This document shows positions 8,142-16,622 of a stretch of DNA of 37,662 nucleotides, piece by piece (position 1 is the stretch's first letter; each line of letters begins with the position of its first letter). The stretch covers positions 1 to 37,662 of the forward strand of contig JAFEEX010000024.1 in assembly GCA_018240895.1 (NCBI GenBank), read 5' to 3'. This stretch comes from Pseudomonadota bacterium (GTDB lineage Bacteria > Pseudomonadota > Alphaproteobacteria > Sphingomonadales > Sphingomonadaceae). A model generated the notes under the pieces. That model did not search any database, was not told the origin of the DNA, and worked only from the letters and a program-made list of their open reading frames with translations. A program made the translations under genes and the position numbers.

Positions 8142-10916
8142 TCAGGCCGCGGCAACCTCTGCCGCGTCCTCGCTCGCGGCTTCGAGCAAGCGCTTTTCCA
8201 CCGCCTTCAGACGCTGTCCGGCGTCGATCTTTTCACCCAGCAGATCGGTGACATAAAACGTATCGACCGCCCGTTCGCCATAGGTGGCGATATGCGCGGA
8301 ATGAACGATCAGGCGGGATTCGAACAGCGCGCGGGCAAGCCGGTTAAGCAGCGCGGGGCGATCGCGCGCGGCCACCTCTATCACGGTGAAGCGGTTGGAC
8401 GCGGCATTGTCAAAATCCACGGTCGGGCGCACATCAAAGGCATCGGCGCGGGGCCGGGCCAGTGGCCGGGCTGCAAGCTGCGGCACCAGTTTGACCCGGT
8501 TGGCCAGGGCATCGGCAATCATCGTGCGGATACGGGCAAGCTGGCCATCTTCTGAAAAGGGGCGGCCAAGCGGATCCTGCACCAGAAAATTGTCAACCGC
8601 GACGCCATTGCGCGCGGTGTGAATGCGCGCGTCGATGATGTTGCCGCCGGCAAGATGAATGCCGCCAGCGATCCGGTAGAACAGACCCGGATGATCTGCG
8701 GCGATGACGGTAACCAGCGTTGCACCGCGTGCTTCATAATATTCGGTCTGGACATCAAGCGCCTTGCCCTTGGCAGCGTCCAGGTGAGTCAGGTTCTTGG
8801 CGATCACATCCTCTGGCTCGGCAATCCAATAGGCATCGCCAAGCTGTTTGCCGACCTTGTCAACCAGCCCGTTCTGCTTGCCCAGCCGGTCACCAACCGC
8901 CGCCTTCTTGGCCGCGATGCGTTGTTCGCGGCCGTGCTGAACATGGCCCAGCCGCAGGCGTTCCTCCGCCGCTTCGTAAAGTTCGGCGATCAGCTGGCGC
9001 TTCCAGCCGTTCCACACCCCCGGCCCCACCGCGCGAATATCAACGATGGTCAGCATGGCGAGCAGCCGCAGCCGTTCAACCGATTGCACCACCGCAACAA
9101 AATCGCTGATCGTCTTCCAGTCGGCCAGATCGCGCTTGAAGGCGGTGGCGCTGAGCAGCAGGTGATGGCGCACCAGCCACGAAACCAGCGCGGTTTCCTT
9201 GTCATCAAGCCCCAGGCGCGGCCCCAGTTTCAGCGCCACCTCGGCACCAAGTTCGGAATGATCGCCGCGCCGCCCCTTGGCGATGTCATGCATCAGGATC
9301 GAGACATAAAGCGCGCGGCGGTTGACGACCTTGTGAATGATCACGCTGGCCAGCGGATGATCCGCCTTCAGTTCACCCTTTTCGATCTGGGCCATCAGCC
9401 CGATCGCGCGGATGGTGTGCTCGTCCACGGTATAATGATGATACATATCGAACTGCATCTGCGCGTTGACCCGGCCAAAGTCCGGCACGAACCGCCCGAA
9501 CACCCCGGCTTCGTTAAGCCAGCGCAGCGCGCTTTCGGGATCGTGATGGCTGGTGAGCAGGTCCATGAACAGCGCGTTGGCGCGTGGATCATCGCGCACC
9601 GTATCAACCAGCCGCGCGTCGCGCACGGCAAGGCGCATGGCGTCGGGATGCAGTTCCAGCCCGTTGGCATCGGCCAGCACGAAAATCTCGATCAGCCGAA
9701 CCGGATCATCCGCGAACCAGGTATCGCCCGGGACGTTGATCCGCCCGCCATAAACGACATAGCCTTTCAGCATCCGCCGCCGCGCCCGAAAGCCCGCCAG
9801 CAAGCCGCGCGGCTGCTTTTTGGCGAACTGATCATCAAGCTGGGCCAGGAACAGCCCGGTCAGGTGGCCAACCCGTTTTGCCTGAAGGAAGAAGTACTGC
9901 ATGAACCGCTCGACCGCGCTTTTGCCGGGGCGATCGGCAAATTGCATCCGCGCCGCCACTTCGCGCTGAAGGTCAAAGGTCAGCCGGTCCTCAGCGCGCC
10001 CGGTGATGGTGTGAAGGTGGCAGCGCACCGCCCAGAAGAAGCTTTCGGCCCGGCGGAATGCGCGGTACTCCACCGGCGTCAGTAGCCCGGCACCGACCAG
10101 TTCGGACACGTTGTGGACGTGATGGATATATTTCCCGATCCAGTACAGCGTGTGCAGATCGCGCAGGCCGCCCTTGCCTTCCTTGACGTTGGGTTCAACA
10201 ACATAGCGGCTGTCGCCCAGCCGCTTGTGCCGATCATTGCGTTCGGCCAGTTTTTCCGAAACGAACTGGCGCTCGGTTCCGGCCACGACCTCACCCCAGA
10301 ACCGGCGGCGCGCCTCGTCAAACAGGGCTTGGTCGCCCCAGACATAGCGCCCTTCAAGAATGGCGGTACGGATCGTCAGATCAGACTTTGCCATGCGCAC
10401 CGTATCGTCAAGCGAGCGGCTCGATTGCCCGACCTTCAGCCCCAGATCCCACAGGAAATAAAGCACCGCCTCAATCACCTGTTCGCACCAGGCGGTCTGC
10501 TTGCCCGGGGTGACGAAAGCGATGTCGACATCGGAATGGGGGGCCATTTCGCCCCGGCCGTAGCCGCCCACCGCCATGATCGTCAGCCGTTCTCCAGTGG
10601 AACGGTTGCCCGAGGGATAGACATCATCGACAACGTGATCGTGGATCACCCGAACAAGCTGATCGATCAGAAAGGCCTGGGCTTCTGCGCAATCATGCCC
10701 GGCGGAAGGCTTTGCCGCCAGCCGCCGGGCAATCTCTTCGCGCCCGTCGGCCAGCGCGGCGCGCAGCAGTTCCACCACGCGGGGCCGCGCCCGCGCGGCC
10801 CCGTCCGCCGCAACCGCATCGGCAATGGCACCCGCCAGCGCGCGGCGATCAATGATCGCGCGCTGGCTGGCTATGCGCGGGGCCTTCAGGCCGGGTTCTT
10901 CTGTTCGCTTTCCCAC
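8142..10916 (-). CDS. glnD: Bifunctional [protein-PII] uridylyltransferase/uridylyl-removing enzyme
   Basis: 924-residue nitrogen sensor that uridylylates PII proteins when glutamine is low and removes UMP when it is high. Domains in order: nucleotidyltransferase with GGYGRGEMAPHSDVDI at 117-132; GlnD PII-uridylyltransferase linker (EPNVKEGKGGLRDLHTLYWI); HD hydrolase domain from about residue 490 (HHYTVDEHT) with the metal-binding HD in LMHDIAKGRRGDHS; and two C-terminal ACT domains near 735 (TVIAADHPGLFYRIAGGI) and 848 (VIEVAARDRPALLNRLARAL) that sense glutamine. The length is normal. The frame begins at a GTG that overlaps the end of the upstream acyl-CoA synthetase by 31 bases and has no clear ribosome-binding site, so translational coupling or a somewhat later non-ATG start is possible. 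Confidence 0.95.
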   Translation of the reverse strand: MGKRTEEPGLKAPRIASQRAIIDRRALAGAIADAVAADGAARARPRVVELLRAALADGREEIARRLAAKPSAGHDCAEAQAFLIDQLVRVIHDHVVDDVYPSGNRSTGERLTIMAVGGYGRGEMAPHSDVDIAFVTPGKQTAWCEQVIEAVLYFLWDLGLKVGQSSRSLDDTVRMAKSDLTIRTAILEGRYVWGDQALFDEARRRFWGEVVAGTERQFVSEKLAERNDRHKRLGDSRYVVEPNVKEGKGGLRDLHTLYWIGKYIHHVHNVSELVGAGLLTPVEYRAFRRAESFFWAVRCHLHTITGRAEDRLTFDLQREVAARMQFADRPGKSAVERFMQYFFLQAKRVGHLTGLFLAQLDDQFAKKQPRGLLAGFRARRRMLKGYVVYGGRINVPGDTWFADDPVRLIEIFVLADANGLELHPDAMRLAVRDARLVDTVRDDPRANALFMDLLTSHHDPESALRWLNEAGVFGRFVPDFGRVNAQMQFDMYHHYTVDEHTIRAIGLMAQIEKGELKADHPLASVIIHKVVNRRALYVSILMHDIAKGRRGDHSELGAEVALKLGPRLGLDDKETALVSWLVRHHLLLSATAFKRDLADWKTISDFVAVVQSVERLRLLAMLTIVDIRAVGPGVWNGWKRQLIAELYEAAEERLRLGHVQHGREQRIAAKKAAVGDRLGKQNGLVDKVGKQLGDAYWIAEPEDVIAKNLTHLDAAKGKALDVQTEYYEARGATLVTVIAADHPGLFYRIAGGIHLAGGNIIDARIHTARNGVAVDNFLVQDPLGRPFSEDGQLARIRTMIADALANRVKLVPQLAARPLARPRADAFDVRPTVDFDNAASNRFTVIEVAARDRPALLNRLARALFESRLIVHSAHIATYGERAVDTFYVTDLLGEKIDAGQRLKAVEKRLLEAASEDAAEVAAA

Positions 10917-12604
10917 ACTGTCTGGTAACGGGCCCTGAGCGTGCGCTTGTCAACCTTTTCAGTGCCAAGCCGCGGCAGGGTGGCATGTTCCTGCCACAGC
11001 CGCACCGGCACCTTGAACGCGGCGATATGCGCCTGCAAGAAGGTGCGCAGTTCTTCCTCGCTCAGACTCTCGCCGTCCTCGGCCAGATAAACCCCGGTCG
11101 GCACCTCGCCAAAGCGTTCGTCCGGCATTCCGAAAACGCTGGCCTCTGCCACCTTGGGATGGGCATAGATCGCCTCTTCCACCTCGATGCAGCTGATGTT
11201 TTCACCGCCGCGGATAATGATGTCCTTCTTCCGGTCAACGATGAACAGGTAACCGTCCTCGTCCAGATAGCCCAGATCGCCGGTGCGGAAGAAACCGTCG
11301 GGCATGATCGCCGCCTTGGTCGCTTCGGTATTGTTCCAATAGCCCAGAAAATTGCAGATCGTGCGGAACGCAACCTCGCCGATCTCACCCGCCGGCACGG
11401 TCGCCCCGGCATCGTTGAGGATCCCGACCTCAACCAGCGGCCGCGATGCAGTGCCGGTCGATCCGGGCTTGGCCAGATAGTTTTCGTTGAAGTTGCCGCA
11501 GCCAACCCCATTGGTTTCGGTCAGCCCATATCCCAGCAGCGGAAAGGCATGAGGCAGTGCCTCACGAATGCGGGTGACATGATCGACCGGGCGCGGCGCC
11601 CCCCCGGCGGCGAAGGATACGCAGCTGGACAGGTCATATTTGTCACGATCGGGATGAGTCGCGATCTCGAAGCTCATCAGCGGAACGCCGACGAAATAAG
11701 TGACCTTTTCCTGCTCGATCAGGCGCATCGCCTCTTCGGCGTTCCACTTGGGCATCAGCACCAGCTTGCGCCCGATCGCGAAGCTTTGCAAAAACAGCGG
11801 CACTTCGCCCGTAACGTGGAACAGCGGCACATTGACCAGAGTGGCGGGCTGCGCCGAGGGATCGGGCGCCTGGCCGATTTCGGTAAAGTGCGTCAGCACC
11901 ATCAGCGACTGCGCGGCATAGCTCATCGTTGCCTGAACCACGCCGCGGTGATCGGACCATGCCCCTTTCGACTGCCCGGTCGAGCCGGAGGTATAAAGGA
12001 TCGTCGCCAGATCATCGGGGCCAAGTTCGGGCAGCGGCGTCGTTTCATCACCGCCTTGCGCCAGCAGCGGGGCCAGGCCCTGGCGCCAATCGGCATCGTG
12101 GCCGAACACGATCAGCTTGCCGGGATGGCGCAGGCCATCAAGCCGCGCGGCCCGCCCGGCATCGGCCAGAACGATGGTGCAATCAGCCAATTCGATCCCG
12201 TCGGCCAGTTCCTGCCCGCTCCACCAGCCATTCAGCAGGGTGGCGCAGCCGCCGGCCATCAGCACGCCCATATAGGCGACGATCCAGTTGACCGAATTGC
12301 GCGCGGCTATGCCGATCCGGTCCCCAACCTTGACCCCGTGCCCGGCAACCAGCCCGCCGGCAACAACCCGCGCGGCGGCATAGGTTTGCGCAAAGGTCAT
12401 CCGCACATCGCCTTCGACCAGGAAGACCTTGTCCCCCTGCGCCGCGGAAAAGTGCGCAAAATAGTGTGGCAGGGCCGGCGGCGCGTGTTTCAGCATCGGC
12501 AACGTGCGGCCAAACCGTTCGAACTCCACCGTCTCCAGCGGGGCACCCGGCGCGATCAGACGATCGATTACAGAATTAAGGGCAGTGTCAAGTTCGCTCG
12601 CCAT
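10886..12604 (-). CDS. AMP-dependent acyl-CoA synthetase/ligase
   Basis: 572-residue adenylate-forming enzyme of the ANL superfamily, expected to activate a carboxylic acid, probably a fatty acid, as its acyl-AMP and then acyl-CoA. The ATP-binding signature YTSGSTGQSKG, the GYGLTETNG motif, the TGDLGYLDEDGYLFIVDRKK block and the IIRGGENISCIEVEEA hinge/catalytic region are all present in order. The ligase lysine region near the C-terminus ends in LGTEKVDKRTLR. The exact acyl chain cannot be read from the sequence. The ATG follows GAAGGA with good spacing. It is likely co-transcribed with glnD, which begins inside its 3' end. It is divergent from lgt across a 157-base gap. Confidence 0.88.
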   Translation of the reverse strand: MASELDTALNSVIDRLIAPGAPLETVEFERFGRTLPMLKHAPPALPHYFAHFSAAQGDKVFLVEGDVRMTFAQTYAAARVVAGGLVAGHGVKVGDRIGIAARNSVNWIVAYMGVLMAGGCATLLNGWWSGQELADGIELADCTIVLADAGRAARLDGLRHPGKLIVFGHDADWRQGLAPLLAQGGDETTPLPELGPDDLATILYTSGSTGQSKGAWSDHRGVVQATMSYAAQSLMVLTHFTEIGQAPDPSAQPATLVNVPLFHVTGEVPLFLQSFAIGRKLVLMPKWNAEEAMRLIEQEKVTYFVGVPLMSFEIATHPDRDKYDLSSCVSFAAGGAPRPVDHVTRIREALPHAFPLLGYGLTETNGVGCGNFNENYLAKPGSTGTASRPLVEVGILNDAGATVPAGEIGEVAFRTICNFLGYWNNTEATKAAIMPDGFFRTGDLGYLDEDGYLFIVDRKKDIIIRGGENISCIEVEEAIYAHPKVAEASVFGMPDERFGEVPTGVYLAEDGESLSEEELRTFLQAHIAAFKVPVRLWQEHATLPRLGTEKVDKRTLRARYQTVWESEQKNPA

Positions 12605-12743
12605 GCGGCATCCTTCATCCAGATCATTTCGCAGCGCGCGCCCTTTTCGCGCCCTGCGCCGGTTTGTTTACCGGCGGTTCCTGTGCCACAAGGACATGGA
12701 CGGCTGGGGCAACCGGCCAAATCCGCCTGCGCGGCGAAGATTC

Positions 12744-12759
12744 GTTTAAGGGGTTAAAC
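12744..12759. promoter_or_regulatory. Palindrome enclosing the lgt ribosome-binding site
   Basis: GTTTAA (12744-12749) - GGGG - TTAAAC (12754-12759) is a perfect inverted repeat ending 2 bases before the TTG start of lgt. The purine run AAGGGG that would serve as Shine-Dalgarno spans the left arm and the loop. It could be an RNA hairpin or a DNA operator. Confidence 0.4.
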
Positions 12760-12761
12760 AC

Positions 12762-13673
12762 TTGCTGTCACTATGGCTTACGGCAGCGGCGCAGAATGCG
12801 CCGATCCATTTTCAAGACCTGCATCTTTCCCGCTATCTTTTCGCGTTCAACACCCCGCTGGGGGAATTCCAGCTCCGCTGGTACAGCCTGGCCTATCTGG
12901 CCGGGATCATGCTTGCCTATTGGCAGGTGTCAAAGATGATCAAGGCCCCGGGATCACCCCTGGCGCAGCGCCACGCGGATGATCTGTTCTTCTATTGCAC
13001 GCTGGGCGTGATCCTGGGCGGGCGGCTGGGCTATGCCACGTTCTACACCGGCGGCAACACCGGAATCCCCAGCCTGTGGTCACACCCGGCCGACCTGCTG
13101 AAGCTGTGGGAAGGCGGGATGAGCTTTCACGGCGGGCTGATGGGTGTGCTGATCGCCATCGCGTGGGTCTGCTGGCGAAATGACCTGAACTTCCTGCGGG
13201 TGTGCGATTATATTGCCGTGCCGGTGCCGATCGGGATGTTCTTTGGCCGCCTGGCCAATTTCATCAACGGGGAATTGTGGGGGCGGGTTGCCGGGCCGGA
13301 CGTGCCCTGGGCCATGGTCTTCCCGGGCGCCGGCGATCTGCCGCGCCACCCCAGCCAGCTTTACGAGGCGCTGCTGGAAGGGCTGCTGCTGGCGATCGTG
13401 ATGCTGCTGCTGTTCTGGAAAACCCGGGCGCGGTGGCGGCCGGGCCTGCTGGTCGGCACCTTCACCCTGGGGATCGCGCTCGCGCGTTTCTGCGTGGAAT
13501 TCTTCCGCGAACCGGACGAACAGCTCAAGAGCTTTGCCGAGCAGACCGGGCTTTCGATGGGCCAGTGGCTGACCCTGCCGCTGATGGCTGTGGGGCTGTT
13601 CTTTGTCATCCGCGCCTTGCGCAATCCGCCGCTTGGTAGCGTTGCACCCCCGTCTGGGAAAGCCGCCGGATGA
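12762..13673 (+). CDS. lgt: Prolipoprotein diacylglyceryl transferase
   Basis: 303-residue inner-membrane enzyme that transfers diacylglycerol from phosphatidylglycerol to the lipobox cysteine of prolipoproteins, the first step of lipoprotein maturation. Family segments seen: RWYSLAYLAGI, GGRLGYATFY, GGMSFHGGLMG with the functionally important His, and FGRLANFINGELWGR with the conserved Arg and Asn. Several hydrophobic helices run through the protein. The start is a TTG at 12762, chosen because AAGGGG lies about 8 bases upstream and no ATG occurs in frame before the conserved N-terminal region. The stop overlaps the start of the MidA-type gene (ATGA), so this is the head of a five-gene lipid/lipoprotein-related operon. 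Confidence 0.95.
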   Translation: MLSLWLTAAAQNAPIHFQDLHLSRYLFAFNTPLGEFQLRWYSLAYLAGIMLAYWQVSKMIKAPGSPLAQRHADDLFFYCTLGVILGGRLGYATFYTGGNTGIPSLWSHPADLLKLWEGGMSFHGGLMGVLIAIAWVCWRNDLNFLRVCDYIAVPVPIGMFFGRLANFINGELWGRVAGPDVPWAMVFPGAGDLPRHPSQLYEALLEGLLLAIVMLLLFWKTRARWRPGLLVGTFTLGIALARFCVEFFREPDEQLKSFAEQTGLSMGQWLTLPLMAVGLFFVIRALRNPPLGSVAPPSGKAAG

Positions 13674-14728
13674 TCGACGGCGCTGACAGCGAACCCCTGG
13701 CGGCCATCTTTCGCCGGCTGATCGCCAACACCGGGCCTATCAGCCTGATGCATTACATGGGGGAAAGTAACGCCCGCTATTATGCCGCGCGCGATCCGCT
13801 GGGCAGCGATGGGGATTTCGTGACCGCGCCGGAAATCAGCCAGATGTTTGGCGAACTGATCGGGCTGTGGCTGGCCGACATCTGGATCAGGGCCGGACGG
13901 GAAGAGCCGGTCCACTATGTCGAGCTTGGCCCCGGACGCGGCACCCTGGCCATGGACGCGCTGCGCGCGGCCAAGCGCTATGGGCTGGAACCATCGGTTC
14001 ACTTCGTCGAAGCCTCTACCGCGCTGAAGGATGTGCAGCTTGCCGCCTTGCCGCAGGCGCACTGGCACCACGATCTATCCACCGTTCCGCTTTATGGTCC
14101 GGTGCTGATTGTCGCGAATGAATTTCTTGATGCCCTGCCGGTGCGCCAGCTCGTCAAGACGCCGGACGGCTGGCGGGAGCGGATGGTGATCCCCGAGGGA
14201 GAACGTTTTGCTTGCATCGCCGGCAGCCAGCCGATGGATGCCGCCGTTCCGGAAGTCCGCCGCGCCGCGCCCGATGGCACCATCATTGAAACCTGCCCCG
14301 GCGCGGCCGCGACCATTTATGAAGTGGCGGGCCGGCTGATCGAACAGGGCGGCGCGGCGCTGTTCATCGATTATGGCCATGGCGAAGTGCGCGACGGATC
14401 GACCCTGCAGGCGGTGCGCCGGCACCTGAAGGTTGATCCCTTTGCCAATCCGGGAGAGGCGGACCTGACCGCTCATGTCGATTTTGCCACCCTGGCCCCG
14501 ATCGCCCAGTCGCGCGGGTGCAAATGGCTGGGAACCGCGACACAGGGCCGCTGGCTTCGCGAACTGGGGATAGAGGCGCGCGCAGACGCCCTTGCCACGG
14601 TCGCCCCGCAGCACGCCGCGGCCATCCACGCCGCCAAGGACCGCCTGATTGGCGAGGGGCAGATGGGCCTGCTGTTCAAGGTGATGGGTCTGGCCGCGCC
14701 CACTTGGCCCGACGGGGTGGGATTCTAG
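13670..14728 (+). CDS. SAM-dependent methyltransferase, MidA/NDUFAF7 family
   Basis: 352-residue protein of the DUF185/MidA family. The mitochondrial member NDUFAF7 methylates an arginine of a complex I subunit; bacterial roles are less certain. The SAM-binding motif is ELGPGRGTLAMDALR, and the family hallmarks SLMHYMGESNARYYA near the N-terminus, GDFVTAPEISQMFGELIGLWL and IVANEFLDALPVRQ are all visible. Its ATG overlaps the lgt stop by 4 bases, suggesting translational coupling, and lgt next to this family is a recurring arrangement in alphaproteobacteria (from memory). The ClpP-like gene starts 6 bases after its stop. Confidence 0.88.
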   Translation: MIDGADSEPLAAIFRRLIANTGPISLMHYMGESNARYYAARDPLGSDGDFVTAPEISQMFGELIGLWLADIWIRAGREEPVHYVELGPGRGTLAMDALRAAKRYGLEPSVHFVEASTALKDVQLAALPQAHWHHDLSTVPLYGPVLIVANEFLDALPVRQLVKTPDGWRERMVIPEGERFACIAGSQPMDAAVPEVRRAAPDGTIIETCPGAAATIYEVAGRLIEQGGAALFIDYGHGEVRDGSTLQAVRRHLKVDPFANPGEADLTAHVDFATLAPIAQSRGCKWLGTATQGRWLRELGIEARADALATVAPQHAAAIHAAKDRLIGEGQMGLLFKVMGLAAPTWPDGVGF

Positions 14729-14734
14729 ATCGCG

Positions 14735-15325
14735 ATGAACGCATCGATCATGTTCACGGGCAGCGTGACCGCCAACCTTGCCATGCAGATTCAGACGGTC
14801 TGTGCCGAAGTGGTGCGGGCGCGTGCCGCCGGGCTGACGCTGTTCCTGTCCAGCCGCGGCGGTGATATTACCGCCGGCATGGCGATCTACAACACGCTGC
14901 GCCTGCTGCCCTGCCCGCTGCGCATGGTCAATGTGGGGCAGTGCGGATCGATCGCGTCGACCATGTTTCTGGCCGGGCAGGACCGTATCGCCTTGCCCGC
15001 ATCCAACTTCTTCCTGCACGCCGCCTATTATGTCGAAGGGGAAAAGACAGGGCAGGTTTCCCCCAACACCTCGCTGATCGCCGCGCCCTATCGTGATCTT
15101 CCCGGCTGGGGGCAGGAACGGCTGGATCACTATTTCTCCAGCACCACGGAGGCCTATCTTTCAGCGACCGAGGCGCTCGATCTGGGAATCGTCACCCAGA
15201 TCGCAACGCCCCGGCTGGAACCGGACGATCCGGTGATCGTGCTGGACCCCGAATCCCGCGAGGTTCCGCGCCTGGACGCCTTTGTAGCCCGCTTGTCCCT
15301 CCCGCGGAAAAGGCGCGCCGGGTGA
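14735..15325 (+). CDS. ClpP-like serine protease (ClpP/crotonase fold)
   Basis: 196-residue protein with clear ClpP-type architecture. The oxyanion strand SRGGD is at 40-44. GQCGSIASTMFLAG around residues 68-81 places S72 at the catalytic serine, and H95 in FFLHAAYY is at the catalytic histidine. It differs from canonical ClpP in carrying SRGGD instead of the usual SPGG and in a divergent C-terminal half, so it is probably not the housekeeping Clp protease subunit but an orphan family member. No signal peptide is evident. It sits 6 bases after the MidA-type gene, and its TGA overlaps the GTG start of the acyltransferase gene (GTGA). The substrate is unknown. Confidence 0.8.
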   Translation: MNASIMFTGSVTANLAMQIQTVCAEVVRARAAGLTLFLSSRGGDITAGMAIYNTLRLLPCPLRMVNVGQCGSIASTMFLAGQDRIALPASNFFLHAAYYVEGEKTGQVSPNTSLIAAPYRDLPGWGQERLDHYFSSTTEAYLSATEALDLGIVTQIATPRLEPDDPVIVLDPESREVPRLDAFVARLSLPRKRRAG

Positions 15326-15945
15326 GCGCGCGCGCACCGTCCCTGCTCTCGCGCCTGGTCAAGGCGGTGATCCTGGCGTTGTACCGCTGGAAGGGCTGGA
15401 AGCTGGTGCAAGCCAATCCGATCCCCCGGCGCAGCGTGGTGCTGGGCGTGCCGCATACCTCCAACTGGGATTTCATCTTCTTCCTTGGTGCAACCGCCGA
15501 ACTGGGGGTGAAGCCCAGCTTCATGGGCAAGAACAGTCTGTTCAAATGGCCGATGACCCGGTTCATGACCGACATGGGCGGCATTTCCGTCGATCGGTCA
15601 GCCAGGAACCGCAACTATGTCGATCAGGTTGTCGCCGAATTCGGACGGCGCGATGATCTGGCGCTGGTTATCGCGCCAGAGGGTACGCGCGGGGCGATAA
15701 CCGGCTGGCGATCAGGCTTTTACCACATTGCGCTGGGCGCAGGGGTGCCGATCATCCCGGCCTGGGTCGATAACGCCGGAATGCGCGGCGGGGTGGGGCC
15801 GGCGATTATGCCGAGCGGAGACTTTGCTGCCGATCTCAAACGGATCGCCGAGTATTACCGTTCGGTCCTGCCCGATCAGCCCAAGCTGGCGGTGCTTTAC
15901 GCCCAGGCCGGGATCGATCAGCCGCGGCAAACAAAACAGGCTTAG
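15322..15945 (+). CDS. PlsC-type lysophospholipid acyltransferase family protein
   Basis: 207-residue acyltransferase of the PlsC/LPLAT family. The catalytic H-x4-D motif is HTSNWD and the substrate-binding block is PEGTRG. These enzymes transfer an acyl chain to glycerol-3-phosphate or lysophospholipid-like acceptors at the cytoplasmic membrane. A moderately hydrophobic N-terminal helix (LLSRLVKAVILALYRW) may anchor it. Translation starts at a GTG overlapping the ClpP-like stop by 4 bases. With lgt, the methyltransferase and the downstream lipoprotein, the operon has an envelope-lipid flavour. The true acyl acceptor is not predictable. Confidence 0.85.
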   Translation: MSARAPSLLSRLVKAVILALYRWKGWKLVQANPIPRRSVVLGVPHTSNWDFIFFLGATAELGVKPSFMGKNSLFKWPMTRFMTDMGGISVDRSARNRNYVDQVVAEFGRRDDLALVIAPEGTRGAITGWRSGFYHIALGAGVPIIPAWVDNAGMRGGVGPAIMPSGDFAADLKRIAEYYRSVLPDQPKLAVLYAQAGIDQPRQTKQA

Positions 15946-16022
15946 CAGCGGGCACCGAGCCGTGTAGGGTCCGCCCCCTGCCGGAGTCGTTTCCGGCGCA
16001 ATTTACAGGAGGTTGTTCCCCC

Positions 16023-16451
16023 ATGCGCAAAGTTCTCGTCGCGGTCGCCGCGATTGCACTCGTGGCCGGCTGCAAGGGCAAGGCCCCGGCCACCGACGCT
16101 GGTGCGACTGACGCCGCCGCCAGCGGCGGCGCTGTGGCCGCATCGGCTGCCCCGGCCGCACTGCCGACCCTGCCCGCAGATCCCAAGGCCACCGTCACCG
16201 TTGCCGGCAGCTACGCCAGCGCTGGCGCCACGCTGAAGCTGGGCGCCGATAACAGCGCCGAACTGACCGACGCCGCCGGAAAGGCGACCAAGGGCAAGTG
16301 GGCCTGGTATTCTGACGGCAAGCGCATTCTGCTGACAGCCGACAAGTCGGTCTGGGCGGTTGCCGATGGCGCGCTTTACAAGCTGGCTGGCAAGGATGCC
16401 CCGCTGACCGGGATGACCGCCGATCAGGTCTGGGCCAAGGCTGCGCAGTAA
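16023..16451 (+). CDS. Small predicted lipoprotein
   Basis: 142-residue protein with a type II signal peptide: MRK, a hydrophobic stretch and the lipobox LVAGC with the lipidated cysteine at residue 17. The next 35 residues are a low-complexity Ala/Thr/Ser/Pro linker. The remaining globular part contains a GKWAWYSDGKRILLTADKS core with alternating aromatic and charged residues, suggesting a small beta-sheet domain. No named family was recognised with confidence. A strong ribosome-binding site, AGGAGG, lies about 11 bases before the ATG. A perfect terminator follows. Being downstream of lgt it is a natural Lgt substrate, but it has a 77-base leader and may be transcribed separately. Confidence 0.8.
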   Translation: MRKVLVAVAAIALVAGCKGKAPATDAGATDAAASGGAVAASAAPAALPTLPADPKATVTVAGSYASAGATLKLGADNSAELTDAAGKATKGKWAWYSDGKRILLTADKSVWAVADGALYKLAGKDAPLTGMTADQVWAKAAQ

Positions 16452-16473
16452 GCGCAAGTCTGACGCACAAATG

Positions 16474-16509
16474 AAAGGGGCGGTGCCGCACGGCGCCGCC
16501 CCTTTTCCT
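16474..16509 (+). terminator. Rho-independent terminator after the lipoprotein gene
   Basis: AAAGGGGCGG (16474-16483) pairs with CCGCCCCTTT (16496-16505) with a further GCC/GGC extension inside and a GCAC tetraloop, followed by TCCTATG. It is 22 bases after the stop codon. Confidence 0.9.
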
Positions 16510-16547
16510 ATGTTGCGTCGCCATGCCGAAGGACCGTCAACCTGCAT

Positions 16548-16584
16548 CCCCCCTCCCCCGCAGGGATGGGGTTGGGGGTGGGGG
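16548..16584. repeat. C-run/G-run palindromic element with G-quadruplex potential
   Basis: A C-rich stretch (16548-16559) faces four G-runs of 3, 4, 5 and 5 bases at 16563-16584 with loops of AT, TT and T. This could fold as a hairpin or, on the plus strand, as a short-loop G-quadruplex. It lies between the convergent lipoprotein and 5'-nucleotidase genes. Similar C-rich/G-rich palindromes recur between genes in many alphaproteobacterial genomes (from memory). Confidence 0.55.
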
Positions 16585-16622
16585 CTCAACGCCCGAGAGC
16601 AGCACCCCAATCGGGACAGATT

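Noticed and set aside
8619-10085. Long plus-strand open frame (488 codons) opposite glnD
   Set aside because: It is the shadow of glnD, which has full domain support on the minus strand. The plus frame has no family features and is rich in His, Gln and Arg as expected from GC-rich antisense.
10985-12757. 590-codon plus-strand frame opposite the acyl-CoA synthetase gene
   Set aside because: Antisense shadow of a well-supported minus-strand gene; the sequence is Gln/Arg/Ala-rich with no domain.
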